Source of the DNA: Verticiella sediminum
GTDB lineage: Bacteria > Pseudomonadota > Gammaproteobacteria > Burkholderiales > Burkholderiaceae_B
Assembly (NCBI RefSeq): GCF_007558815.1
Contig: NZ_VLTJ01000007.1
Span: forward strand, 340,821 to 404,820
DNA: 64,000 nt
Direction of reading: 5' to 3'
Below are positions 34,244 through 43,437 of this stretch, one piece after another. Each line of letters begins with the position of its first letter. The first letter of the stretch is position 1. The notes beneath the pieces were generated by a model. It saw nothing but the letters and a program-made list of their open reading frames with translations. It did no database searches and was not told where the DNA came from. The translations under genes were made by a program, and so were the position numbers.

Positions 34244-36304
34244 TCACTGCCCCTGGTCTTCGAGCACCACCGAATCGCCGGCCGCGCCGCCGCCGAAGAC
34301 CTGCTTCTTCAACTGGGTGAGCTGGTCGCGCATGCGTGCGGCCTGTTCGAATTCGAGGTTGCGCGCATGATCAAGCATGGCCTTCTCCAGGCGCCGGATC
34401 TCGCGCGCGAGTTGCTTCTCCGACATCGACCCGAGGGCCTCCTCGGGGGGGGCGGCGGCCAGCATGTCGTCGCTCGCCACCACGCCGTCGATGAGGTCGC
34501 GTACTTCCTTGACCACGCCGATCGGCACGATGCCGTTCTCGGCGTTGAACTGCATCTGCTTCTCGCGCCGCCGGCCGGTCTCGGCCAGCGCGCGCTGCAT
34601 GGAGTCGGTGACCTGGTCGGCATACAGGATGGCGCGGCCGTTCAGGTTGCGCGCCGCCCGCCCGATGGTCTGGATCAGGCTGCGCTCGGAGCGCAGGAAG
34701 CCTTCCTTGTCGGCGTCCAGGATCGCCACCAGCGACACCTCGGGGATGTCCAGCCCCTCGCGCAGCAGGTTGATGCCCACCAGCACATCGAACACGCCCA
34801 GGCGCAGGTCGCGGATGATCTCCACGCGCTCCACGGTGTCGATGTCCGAGTGCAGATAGCGCACCTTGACGCCGTTCTCGCTCAGGAACTCGGTGAGGTC
34901 CTCGGCCATGCGCTTGGTGAGCGTGGTGATCAGCACGCGATCGCCGCACGCGACGCGCTCGTGGATCTCGCCCAGCACGTCATCGACCTGGGTGCCGGCC
35001 GGGCGCACCTCGACCACCGGGTCGACCAGGCCGGTGGGACGCACCACCTGCTCGACCACCTGGTCGGCGTGCTGGTGCTCATAGTTCGCCGGCGTGGCCG
35101 AGACGAACACGCACTGGCGCATGCGCTCCTCGAACTCGTCCAGGCGCAGCGGCCGGTTGTCCAGCGCGGACGGCAGGCGAAAGCCGTACTCGACCAGATT
35201 GGCCTTGCGCGCATAGTCGCCCTTGTACATGCCGCCGAGCTGGCCGATGGTGACGTGGCTCTCGTCGATGAACATGAGCGCATCGGGCGGCAGGTAATCC
35301 ACCAGCGTGGGCGGCGGCTCGCCCGGGCGCGCGCCCGACAGGTGCCGGCTGTAGTTCTCGATGCCCTTGCAGAAGCCCAGCTCCTGCAGCATTTCCAGGT
35401 CGAAACGGGTGCGCTGCTCCAGGCGCTGGGCCTCGACCAGCTTGCCGTTCTCCACGAAGAAGCGCGCGCGCTCGCGCAGCTCGTCCTTGATGTTGTCGAT
35501 GGCGCGCATGACGGTCTCGCGCGGGGTCACGTAGTGCGAGCCCGGATACACCGTGAAGCGCGGGATCTTCTGGCGCACGCGTCCGGTGAGCGGATCGAAC
35601 AGCTCGAGCGTCTCGATCTCGTCGTCGAACAGCGTCACCCGCACGGCAAGCTCCGCGTGCTCGGCCGGGAAGATGTCGATGGTCTCGCCGCGCACGCGGA
35701 AGGTGCCCCGGCTGAAGTCCGCGTCGTTGCGGGTGTATTGCATCGCCACCAAGCGCTTGAGAATGTCGCGCTGGCCCAAGGTATCGCCGGTGCGCAGCGT
35801 CATCACCATGGCGTGGTAATCGTTGGGATTGCCGATACCATAGATGCACGATACGGTTGCCACGATCACCGTGTCGCGCCGCTCCAGCAGGCTCTTGGTG
35901 GCCGACAGGCGCATCTGCTCGATGTGCTCGTTCACCGAGGAATCCTTCTCGATGAAGAGATCGCGCGAGGGCACGTAGGCCTCGGGCTGGTAGTAGTCGT
36001 AGTACGAGACGAAGTATTCGATCGCGTTGCGCGGGAAGAACTCGCGCATCTCGGCGTAGAGCTGGGCTGCGAGCGTCTTGTTGGGGGCGATCACCAGCGC
36101 GGGCCGGCCCAGGCGGGCGATGGCGTTGGCCATGGTGTAGGTCTTGCCGGAGCCCGTGACGCCCAGCAGCGTCTGGAACATGAGGCCGTCGTGCACGCCC
36201 TGCACGAGGCTGTCGATGGCTTTCGGCTGATCGCCGGCCGGAGGATACGGCTGGTAGAGCTGAAAGGGGCTGTCCGGAAAACGCACGAAGCCGGAATCGG
36301 ACAT
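34244..36304 (-). CDS. uvrB: Excinuclease ABC subunit B
   Basis: 686 residues. Walker [37 protein letters not shown] beta-hairpin region ([15 protein letters not shown]), [20 protein letters not shown] and [20 protein letters not shown] are all standard, and the C-terminal UVR motif ([20 protein letters not shown]) is present. It verifies damage with UvrA and loads UvrC in nucleotide excision repair. ATG 36304 gives the family N-terminus; an in-frame ATG at 36337 is a weaker choice. No LexA-type box is evident upstream. Confidence 0.97.
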   Translation of the reverse strand: MSDSGFVRFPDSPFQLYQPYPPAGDQPKAIDSLVQGVHDGLMFQTLLGVTGSGKTYTMANAIARLGRPALVIAPNKTLAAQLYAEMREFFPRNAIEYFVSYYDYYQPEAYVPSRDLFIEKDSSVNEHIEQMRLSATKSLLERRDTVIVATVSCIYGIGNPNDYHAMVMTLRTGDTLGQRDILKRLVAMQYTRNDADFSRGTFRVRGETIDIFPAEHAELAVRVTLFDDEIETLELFDPLTGRVRQKIPRFTVYPGSHYVTPRETVMRAIDNIKDELRERARFFVENGKLVEAQRLEQRTRFDLEMLQELGFCKGIENYSRHLSGARPGEPPPTLVDYLPPDALMFIDESHVTIGQLGGMYKGDYARKANLVEYGFRLPSALDNRPLRLDEFEERMRQCVFVSATPANYEHQHADQVVEQVVRPTGLVDPVVEVRPAGTQVDDVLGEIHERVACGDRVLITTLTKRMAEDLTEFLSENGVKVRYLHSDIDTVERVEIIRDLRLGVFDVLVGINLLREGLDIPEVSLVAILDADKEGFLRSERSLIQTIGRAARNLNGRAILYADQVTDSMQRALAETGRRREKQMQFNAENGIVPIGVVKEVRDLIDGVVASDDMLAAAPPEEALGSMSEKQLAREIRRLEKAMLDHARNLEFEQAARMRDQLTQLKKQVFGGGAAGDSVVLEDQGQ

Positions 36305-36425
36305 GCTAGACTCTTTGGGTTGACTGTAACCTGCCATTGTGGCGGTCGGTGCCCTGCTATTCAAGGGCGACGTTCTCCTGCATTACATCCCGTTTCCATC
36401 CTCCTCCCCGCCCAGCTTTCCTACT

Positions 36426-37628
36426 ATGACGAGTTCCCTTCTTGCCGCCGTGGAAATGGCTCCGCGCGATCCCATCCTCGGCCTGAACGAGCAGTATGCT
36501 GCCGACACCCGGCCCACCAAGGTGAACCTGGGCGTGGGCGTGTACTACGACGACGAGGGCCGCGTGCCGCTGCTGCGCGCCGTGCGCAAGGCCGAGATCG
36601 CGCGCATCGAAGCCGCCGCCGCACGCGGCTACCTGCCGATCGAGGGCATCGCCGCCTACAACCAGGCCGTGCAGAAGCTGCTGCTCGGCAATGACGCCGC
36701 CCTGCTCGACAGCGGCCGGCTCGTCACCGTCCAGGCCCTGGGCGGCACGGGAGCGCTCAAGGTGGGTGCCGATTTCCTCAAGCGCCTCACGCCCGACGCC
36801 AAGGTCGCGATCAGCGATCCGAGCTGGGAGAACCACCGCGCGCTCTTCGAAGGCGCGGGCTTCGAGGTCGTCAGCTACCCCTATTACGATCCCGCCACGC
36901 ACGGCGTGAAGTTCGACGAGATGCTCGCCGCGCTGCGCGCCATGCCGGCATACACCGTCGTCGTGCTGCATGCGTGCTGCCATAACCCGACCGGCGTGGA
37001 TCTCTCGGCCGAACAGTGGAAGCAGGTTGTCGCCGTGGTGAAGGAACGTGGCCTGACGCCCTTCCTGGACATCGCCTACCAGGGCTTCGGTGACGGCATC
37101 GACGCCGATGCCGCCGCGGTGCGCCTGTTCGCCGACGCCGGCATCACCACCTTCATCAGCTCGTCGTTCTCCAAGTCGTTCTCGCTGTACGGCGAGCGCG
37201 TGGGCGCCCTGACCGTGATCGCGGGCGACGGCGACGAAGCCAAGCGCACCCTGAGCCAGCTCAAGCGCGTCGTGCGCACCAACTACTCCAACCCGCCCAC
37301 CCATGGCGGCACCGTGGTGTCGATGGTGCTCAACGACCCGGCGCTGCGCAAGGAATGGGAAGACGAACTGGCCGAGATGCGCGACCGCATCCGCCTGATG
37401 CGCAGCCAACTGGTCGAGAAGCTTGCCGCCAGCGGCGCCAAGCAGAGCTTCGACTTCGTGAAGGCGCAGCGCGGCATGTTCTCCTATTCCGGCCTGACCT
37501 CCGCGCAGGTCGACCGGCTGCGCGAAGAGCACGGCATCTACGCCGTCGGCACCGGCCGCATCTGCGTGGCCGCGCTCAACAGCCGCAACATCGACAACGT
37601 CGCCAAGGCGATCGCCGCGGTGCTCTGA
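36426..37628 (+). CDS. Aromatic-amino-acid/aspartate aminotransferase (class I, PLP)
   Basis: 400 residues. DPILGLNEQYAADTRPTKVN and LGVGVYYDDEG open the family Ia fold; HACCHNPTGVDLS carries the PLP-binding Asn; the Schiff-base Lys is in SSSFSKSFSLYGERVGAL; GRICVAALNSRN holds the substrate-carboxylate Arg. It matches the TyrB/AspC group, making Asp, Phe or Tyr from their keto acids. ATG 36426 fits the homology; the longer frame to 36339 overlaps the uvrB promoter. Divergent from uvrB. Confidence 0.93.
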   Translation: MTSSLLAAVEMAPRDPILGLNEQYAADTRPTKVNLGVGVYYDDEGRVPLLRAVRKAEIARIEAAAARGYLPIEGIAAYNQAVQKLLLGNDAALLDSGRLVTVQALGGTGALKVGADFLKRLTPDAKVAISDPSWENHRALFEGAGFEVVSYPYYDPATHGVKFDEMLAALRAMPAYTVVVLHACCHNPTGVDLSAEQWKQVVAVVKERGLTPFLDIAYQGFGDGIDADAAAVRLFADAGITTFISSSFSKSFSLYGERVGALTVIAGDGDEAKRTLSQLKRVVRTNYSNPPTHGGTVVSMVLNDPALRKEWEDELAEMRDRIRLMRSQLVEKLAASGAKQSFDFVKAQRGMFSYSGLTSAQVDRLREEHGIYAVGTGRICVAALNSRNIDNVAKAIAAVL

Positions 37629-37665
37629 ACCGCAGGGCCGTTCCACGGCAAAGCCGGCGCGCCGA

Positions 37666-37687
37666 GCCGCCCTTCTCCATGGGCGGT
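37666..37687. terminator. Possible hairpin between the aminotransferase and MFS genes
   Basis: CCGCCC-TTCTCCAT-GGGCGG with a GU extension, between convergent genes. The stem is short and there is no U-tract. Confidence 0.3.
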
Positions 37688-37738
37688 CGGCAGCGCCGGG
37701 CCTGACCGGGCTGAGTCCTGCCGCGTTACGGGGCCCGC

Positions 37739-39346
37739 CTATGCCCGGCCTTCGTGCGGATGATTGAAAGCCAGGAAATGGCGCACCACCGGGCGCTGTT
37801 CTCCTTGGTGGAAACGCAGCACGTCTTCCTGCACATCGGCATCCGCCTTGGAGACCCGCTTGTGCTGGCGCAGGTGTTCGGCCCAGGATTCGACCTGGAA
37901 CCATTCGAGCATCAGGCCGGGGTCGCCGGAGTCCTCCGCGATGCCCCAGGCGTAGGCACCGTCGCGCCGTCGCTCACCCGACAGCCGGGCCAGCGCCTTG
38001 AGGAAGTCGGCGCGGTTTTCCGGTGCGATGCGGTACTCGATCTGGATCAGCACCGGACCACGGTCGTTTTCGATGGGCACAGCCATCAGCGGCTCGGGCC
38101 AGTGGTTCGAGGGCACCAGGTCAGCTTCGCCCGTGGGCAACTTGATCCGGTGCGCCACCACGCCGACCAGCACCAGCCCGGCCGCACCGGCCAGCAGCGT
38201 GAACGGCACCGAGGTCCATTGTGCGACTGCGCCCCAACTCAGGCTGCCCACGGTCATGGCACCATTGAACACGGTCAGGTACACCGCCAAAGAACGCCCA
38301 CGCACCCAGTTCGGCAGGATGGCCTGGGCCACACCGTTGAGCGTGGTCAGCGCGGTGATCCAGGCCATGCCCAGCACCAGCAATGCGGCCACGGCTGCCC
38401 ATTGCGGCGGGGAGAAAGAGAGAAAGGTCATCACCACCGCCGTCACCAGCGCGGCGGCCAGCAGCAGGCCGTCGGCGTCCAGGCGCGCGCGCAGGCGTGG
38501 CATGACGACGGCGCCGCCGATCGCGCCCAGGCCGACCGCGCCGAGCAGGATGCCGTAGAAACCCGCCCCGCCGCCGAGCAGTTGGCGAGCCACCAGCGGC
38601 AGCAGCGCCCAGACGGAACTGGCCAGCGCAAAGAACAGGAAAGCCCGCACCAGCACCACATGCAGTTCACGGCTGGCCCGCGCATAGCGCAGCCCGGCGC
38701 GAAAGGCCCCGACGAAACGCTCGGACAACACGTCCTGCGCGGCCTTCGGGCGCGGCCACCACAGCAGCGCGGCGACGACGAAGACGTAGCTGATGACGTC
38801 CACGCCATAGGTGAACGCCGCACCCAGGCTGGCCAGGATCACCCCGCCCAGCGCCGGGCCGACGGCCCGTGCGATGTTGATACCCAGCGAATTGAGCGCC
38901 ACAGCGCTCTTGAGATCCCTCTTCTGGACCAGCTCGGGCACGATGGCTTGCCAGGTCGGCCCCATCAGCGCCGCACCGATGCCGCCGAGAAACGTCAGGG
39001 CCACCAGCGAGGCCACCGATTGCAGGCCCGCGGCCGACAGCAGCATCAGGCTGACGCTGGTGCCGGCCAGCAGGAACTGGATGCCGATCAGGAATTTGCG
39101 CCGGTCGAGAATGTCGGCCAGCACGCCGGCGGGAATCGCCAACAGGAACACCGGCAACGTGGCGGCCGCCTGCACCATCGCCACCGCCGCGGGCGAGCTG
39201 GACAGGTCGGTCATCAGCCATGCGCTGGCCACGTCACGGATGAAGCTGCCGGTATTGCCGATGACCGTGGCCACCCACAGCACCGCGAACAGGGACTGCC
39301 GCAGCGGCGCAAAGCCGCTCGATGGTGATTCGTTCGTGCGCGTCAT
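37739..39346 (-). CDS. MFS exporter with C-terminal ABM-like domain
   Basis: 535 residues. Residues 1-420 are a 12-helix major facilitator of the EntS/MFS_3 group (NTGSFIRDVASAWLMTDLSS, LADILDRRKFLIGIQFL, GPALGGVILASLGAAFTYG). Residues from about 425 form a soluble ferredoxin-like domain (IENDRGPVLIQIEYRIAPEN, then MLEWFQVESWAEHLRQHKRV) resembling antibiotic biosynthesis monooxygenase (ABM) proteins. The fusion occurs in other MFS_3 proteins. It probably exports a small hydrophobic compound; the role of the ABM part is unknown. Its ATG overlaps a 38-codon ORF by 4 nt. Confidence 0.88.
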   Translation of the reverse strand: MTRTNESPSSGFAPLRQSLFAVLWVATVIGNTGSFIRDVASAWLMTDLSSSPAAVAMVQAAATLPVFLLAIPAGVLADILDRRKFLIGIQFLLAGTSVSLMLLSAAGLQSVASLVALTFLGGIGAALMGPTWQAIVPELVQKRDLKSAVALNSLGINIARAVGPALGGVILASLGAAFTYGVDVISYVFVVAALLWWPRPKAAQDVLSERFVGAFRAGLRYARASRELHVVLVRAFLFFALASSVWALLPLVARQLLGGGAGFYGILLGAVGLGAIGGAVVMPRLRARLDADGLLLAAALVTAVVMTFLSFSPPQWAAVAALLVLGMAWITALTTLNGVAQAILPNWVRGRSLAVYLTVFNGAMTVGSLSWGAVAQWTSVPFTLLAGAAGLVLVGVVAHRIKLPTGEADLVPSNHWPEPLMAVPIENDRGPVLIQIEYRIAPENRADFLKALARLSGERRRDGAYAWGIAEDSGDPGLMLEWFQVESWAEHLRQHKRVSKADADVQEDVLRFHQGEQRPVVRHFLAFNHPHEGRA

Positions 39347-39459
39347 GTCGGCTGCTCCCGCAAGGCCAGGTAGGCGATGAATCGCACGGCACGGCTTTCG
39401 AACAGCGGCCGCAACGCAGCGGTCAGGCCGTGATCGGTTGAAGAAACCGGCGTCGGCAT
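39343..39459 (-). CDS. Small 38-residue ORF coupled to the MFS exporter
   Basis: ATG 39459 is preceded by AGGAG with good spacing, and the stop overlaps the MFS start as ATGA. The product contains LRPLFESRAVRFIAYLALRE, a possible amphipathic helix, and has no homologue I recognise. It may be a leader peptide that couples translation, or the remnant of a larger gene. It was found by reading the gap upstream of the MFS gene. Confidence 0.5.
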   Translation of the reverse strand: MPTPVSSTDHGLTAALRPLFESRAVRFIAYLALREQPT

Positions 39460-39595
39460 GGGAGTCTCCTATATCGGTCGGATACTTCGGGGCTTTCCAG
39501 GAACTCGGGCCTCGCGGTCTACGCACGCCGGCGCGCTGCACTTCCTCATGCGCGAGCGGCGACGAAAAAACGCAGTGCGCCGGGCTACCGGAAGA

Positions 39596-41596
39596 TCAAG
39601 CCATCCAGCACGAGCAACCCAGGGCGCCAAAGAAGCCCTTCAGGTCGGACGCGGGCGCCTGCGATGCCCAGGCGCTGGCATGGTCGTGCCCGTGCAGGCC
39701 GCAGCCCGTGCCGCAGCCGCAGGCCGCCGCCATGTTGCGGTAACGGGTCGGGTTGAGGGAGTTCTTGCCTGCGCCTTCGGGGTCGGCCCAGGCCGCATAC
39801 CCGCCGAACAACTTCGTCGGCGACCAATCGGGCATTGCGGGCGGCAGCGGGTTGTCATCATGTTCGGCAAACTCGCCTTCGCCATAGACCACGCGGCCGC
39901 CGACGACGGTCAGGTGCGAGGTCAGGAAGGAGATTTCGTCCTCGGACACCTTGAAGAAGTCTTTGCTCGGCACGATGAAGTCGGCCAGTTGGCCAACCGT
40001 GATGCGACCGCGCCGGCCTTCCTCGTTGCTGAACCAGGCAACGTTTTCCGTCCACATGCGCAGAGCCGTCTCGCGGTCCAGCAGGTTGCGCTGCGGGTAC
40101 ATCTGCGTGCCCGCCAGCGTCTTGCCTGTGATCATCCACGACAGCGACACCCACGGGTTGTACGACGCCACTCGCGTGGCATCGGTGCCGGCGGAGACCT
40201 TGACGCCCTTTTCCAGGATGCGCCTGACGGGCGGCGTGGCCTCGGCGGTCTTCGCGCCGTAGCGCTCGATGAAGTACTCGCCCTGGTAGGCCATGCGGTG
40301 CTGCACGGCGATGCCGCCGCCCAGCGCGGCGATGCGGTCGATGGACTTGTCGGAGATGGTCTCGGCGTGGTCGAAGAACCAGTTGATGCCCGTCAGCGGC
40401 GCGTCGCGGTTGACCTTCTCGAACACGTCCAGCGCGCGCGAGATGGTTTCGTCATAGGTGGCATGCAGACGCCAAGGCCACTTGTTCTGCACCAGCACAC
40501 GCACGACCTCCTCCAGCTCGCCTTCCATTTCCGGCGGCATGTCCGGACGCTCGACGCGGAAGTCCTCGAAGTCGGCGGCGGAATACACCAGCATCTCGCC
40601 CGCGCCGTTGTGGCGGAAGTAGTCGTCGCCCTGCTTGTACTCGACCGATCGGGTCCAGTTGAGGAAGTCTTCCTTTTCCTGCCCGGGTTTTTGCGTGAAC
40701 AGGTTGTAGGCCAGGCGCACGGTGATCTGGTCGGCGTCGGCCAGCTTCTGGATCACCTCGTAGTCTTCGGGGTAGTTCTGGAAGCCGCCGCCCGCATCGA
40801 TCACGCCGGTCACGCCCAGGCGGTTCAGCTCGCGCATGAAGTGGCGCGTGGAGTTGATCTGGTAGTCCAGCGGCAGCTTGGGGCCTTTGGCCAACGTCGA
40901 GTACAGGATGGTCGCGTTGGGCTTGGCCAGCAGCAGGCCGGTGGGGTTGCCATTGGTGTCGCGCACGATCTGGCCGCCCAGCGGATCGGGCGTGTCCTTG
41001 GTGTAGCCCACGGCGCGCAGGGCGGCGCCGTTGAGCAGCGCGCGGTCGTACAGGTGCAGCAGGAACACGGGCGTGTCCGGCGCAATGGCATTGATCTCGT
41101 CGACGGTCGGCAGGCGCTGCTCGACGAACTGGTGCTCGGTGAAGCCGCCGACGACGCGCACCCATTGCGGCGCGGGCGTGATGGCGACCTGGCGGCGCAG
41201 CATGTCCAGCGCATCGGCCAGTGAGCGCAGGCCATCCCAGCGCAGCTCCATGTTGTAGTTCAGGCCACCGCGGACCACGTGGGTGTGGTTGTCGAACAGG
41301 CCGGGCAGCACGCTCTTGCGCTCGAGGTTGATGCGCCTGGTGCGATCACCCGCCAGCGCCAGGACTTCCTGGTCATCGCCGACGGCGACGAAGCGGCCGG
41401 CCTTGACGGCCACGGCACTGGCCACCGGCTTGCTACGGTCCAGCGTGGTGATCTGGCCATTGAAGAAGATAGCGTCAGGATGGGGATCGGACATGGCGGA
41501 TGCTCCTGGATAAGTGGCTGCGGCCACGTAGCGCCCCGGCAGGCTGCCCGGCGCCGGCGTCGTCGCGGCGCTCACGATATTTCGACGGGATGTCAT
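39596..41596 (-). CDS. YtcJ-type amidohydrolase with Cys/His-rich tail
   Basis: 666 residues, amidohydrolase family 3. The metal-site HTH lies in LPGLFDNHTHVVRGG; other blocks are FFNGQITTLDRSKPVASAVA, NWFFDHAETI, SAGTDATRVASYNPW and ADFIVPSKDFF. The C-terminus ends in ACGCGTGCGLHGHDHASAW and GCSCWMA, a probable metal-binding tail. Two starts are possible: ATG 41596 (AAGGA upstream; SRRNIV resembles a degraded Tat motif) and ATG 41494 (AGGAG upstream, starting at the catalytic domain). It likely hydrolyses an amide or cyclic imide. Followed upstream by the YcaC-like gene. Confidence 0.88.
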   Translation of the reverse strand: MTSRRNIVSAATTPAPGSLPGRYVAAATYPGASAMSDPHPDAIFFNGQITTLDRSKPVASAVAVKAGRFVAVGDDQEVLALAGDRTRRINLERKSVLPGLFDNHTHVVRGGLNYNMELRWDGLRSLADALDMLRRQVAITPAPQWVRVVGGFTEHQFVEQRLPTVDEINAIAPDTPVFLLHLYDRALLNGAALRAVGYTKDTPDPLGGQIVRDTNGNPTGLLLAKPNATILYSTLAKGPKLPLDYQINSTRHFMRELNRLGVTGVIDAGGGFQNYPEDYEVIQKLADADQITVRLAYNLFTQKPGQEKEDFLNWTRSVEYKQGDDYFRHNGAGEMLVYSAADFEDFRVERPDMPPEMEGELEEVVRVLVQNKWPWRLHATYDETISRALDVFEKVNRDAPLTGINWFFDHAETISDKSIDRIAALGGGIAVQHRMAYQGEYFIERYGAKTAEATPPVRRILEKGVKVSAGTDATRVASYNPWVSLSWMITGKTLAGTQMYPQRNLLDRETALRMWTENVAWFSNEEGRRGRITVGQLADFIVPSKDFFKVSEDEISFLTSHLTVVGGRVVYGEGEFAEHDDNPLPPAMPDWSPTKLFGGYAAWADPEGAGKNSLNPTRYRNMAAACGCGTGCGLHGHDHASAWASQAPASDLKGFFGALGCSCWMA

Positions 41597-41653
41597 GCGT
41601 TTTCCTTCATGGAATGCTCAGCAACTGCTTGCCCACCGGGACGGCCTGCTTGC

Positions 41654-42346
41654 CTAATTGGCCGGGTTCGGGCCGATGCGTTCGCCGTGCTGCACGCGCT
41701 CGGGCGCCTTGTGCACCATCGTGTAGGCGTAGTCCACGCCCATGCCGTAGGCACCGGAATGCTCCTGGACGAGGTGCATCACGTCGTCGTAGGTTTCCTT
41801 GCGCGCCCAGTCCCGCTGCCACTCCAGCACAACCTGCTGCCAGGTCACCGGCACGATGCCGGCCTGGACCATGCGGTCCATCGCGTATTTCTGCGCATCC
41901 GACGAGGTGGCGCCGGAAGCGTCGGCCACCATGTAGATCTCGTAGTCGGTGTCGTGCAGGCACGACAGCGCGAAGGTGGTGTTGCAGACTTCGGTCCACA
42001 GGCCCGAGACCACGATCTTCTTGCGGCCCTGGGCAGCACCGACGGCCAATGCGTCGCGCACGTTCTGGTCGTCCCACGAGTTCATCGAGGTGCGTTCCAG
42101 AATCTTGTTCTCGGGGAACACTGCCAGCAGTTCCGGGTAGGTGTGGCCGGAAAAGCCTTCGCTCTCGACCGTGGTGATCGTGGTCGGGATCTTGAACGCC
42201 TTGGCGCCCTTGGCCAGCGCAACGACGTTGTTCTTCAGGACCTGACGGTCGATCGACTGCACGCCGAAGGCCATCTGCGGCTGCTGGTCGATGAAGATGA
42301 CCTGGCTGTTCTGCGGGGTCAGCAGTTCGAGGTATTTGTTGGACAT
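41654..42346 (-). CDS. YcaC-like isochorismatase-family hydrolase
   Basis: 230 residues. The isochorismatase fold shows the active-site D20 (VIFIDQQPQM) and nucleophile C121 (SGLWTEVCNTTFA), with the cis-peptide region before it. It resembles the E. coli YcaC octameric hydrolase and related amidases, whose substrates are uncertain. The C-terminal part (EWQRDWARKETYDDVMHLV, EHSGAYGMGVDYA) is typical of the group. It lies 57 bp upstream of the amidohydrolase on the same strand, so the two probably act together. Confidence 0.88.
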   Translation of the reverse strand: MSNKYLELLTPQNSQVIFIDQQPQMAFGVQSIDRQVLKNNVVALAKGAKAFKIPTTITTVESEGFSGHTYPELLAVFPENKILERTSMNSWDDQNVRDALAVGAAQGRKKIVVSGLWTEVCNTTFALSCLHDTDYEIYMVADASGATSSDAQKYAMDRMVQAGIVPVTWQQVVLEWQRDWARKETYDDVMHLVQEHSGAYGMGVDYAYTMVHKAPERVQHGERIGPNPAN

Positions 42347-42496
42347 GAGGCTCTTCCTTCAGGGATTGAGTGGATGAAACGCGGCGAGTTGCTACGCTGC
42401 TCGGCGCAGCGCATGCCCGGTCCAAGCCTGCAGGTGCCGCCTGGGCCAGATAGCGGGAGATGCCGCAGGGCCCCCCGTATCGATACAAAAGCTCCG

Positions 42497-43204
42497 TCAG
42501 CCGGCGGCTGCATCCACCAACACCAGCTCTGTGTCCTCTATGGCAGTGACGCAGATGACGTCCTCGCCCTCGATCGCGGCGCCATCGCGGGTATCCAGGG
42601 CAACGCCGTTGACCTCGACCTTGCCGATTGCGGGCACGAGATAGCCGTGGCGACCTTCGCCGGAGAAGCGGTATTCGGCGGTTTCACCGGCCTTGAGCGT
42701 GGCACCCAGCACGCGCGCATCGGTACGGATCGGCAGCGCATCCTCGTCGGCTTCGATGCCGCTGGCCAGCGCCACGAACTGTCCCGACCGCTCCCCCTTG
42801 GGGAAGGGCTTGGAACCCCAGGACGGCGGCTCGCCGCGCCGGTTCGGAAAGATCCAGATCTGGAAGATGCGCGTGATGCCCGGCTCCAGGTTGTATTCGG
42901 AGTGACGGATGCCCGTGCCCGCGCTCATGACCTGCACATCGCCGGCAACGGTGCGGCCCTTGTTGCCCAGGTCGTCCTGATGCGTGATGGCACCTTCGCG
43001 GACATAGGTGATGATTTCCATGTCCGAGTGCGGATGGGGCGCAAAGCCTGTCCCAGGCTCGATGGTGTCGTCGTTCCACACGCGCAGCGCGCCCCAATGC
43101 ACGCGTTGCGGATCGTGGTATCCGGCGAAGGAAAAGTGATGCTTGGCGTTGAGCCAGCCGTGGTTGGCTCCGCCTAGACTATCGAAGGGACGACGTTCGA
43201 TCAT
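42497..43204 (-). CDS. Pirin-family protein (YhhW-like)
   Basis: 235 residues, bicupin. The N-terminal domain carries the metal-binding residues in APHPHSDMEIITYVREGAIT and HSEYNLEPG, and the WGALRVWNDDTIEPGTGF block is conserved. E. coli YhhW has quercetinase activity; other pirins act as redox-sensitive cofactors. First of the leftward set pirin-YcaC-amidohydrolase and divergent from a LysR gene. Confidence 0.9.
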   Translation of the reverse strand: MIERRPFDSLGGANHGWLNAKHHFSFAGYHDPQRVHWGALRVWNDDTIEPGTGFAPHPHSDMEIITYVREGAITHQDDLGNKGRTVAGDVQVMSAGTGIRHSEYNLEPGITRIFQIWIFPNRRGEPPSWGSKPFPKGERSGQFVALASGIEADEDALPIRTDARVLGATLKAGETAEYRFSGEGRHGYLVPAIGKVEVNGVALDTRDGAAIEGEDVICVTAIEDTELVLVDAAAG

Positions 43205-43437
43205 GGCATCTTCCTGTTGGCATCTGATTACGATGGCATCAGTCTAGGCCGTACATTTCTTGTCCGGAAGGCGACGAACTGAATTGCACCCTTTCCGTTT
43301 TTTATATGCTCGTCGCACACTTTCGTCATGGATACGTCCCGCCCGATACAAGCGGCAGCCGCTCCGATGGGATGCACTTTCACGGCCATATCCAATAAAA
43401 TCATCATGAATTCAATTGAATTATTTCCGAAAATTCA
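43205..43437. promoter_or_regulatory. Divergent AT-rich control region, pirin / lysR
   Basis: The gap holds a perfect 14-bp palindrome AATTCAATTGAATT at 43409-43422, 15 bp before the lysR ATG, and three copies of TGGCATC at 43204, 43218 and 43234 near the pirin start. Base composition drops sharply compared with the genes. The palindrome is the best candidate for LysR autoregulation. Confidence 0.45.

Noticed and set aside
36305..36425. LexA box upstream of uvrB
   Set aside because: CTGT occurs, but no ACAG at the correct distance; SOS control is not supported by sequence.
34229..36694. 821-codon open frame antisense to uvrB
   Set aside because: His/Val/Leu-rich shadow of UvrB with no homology or start signal.
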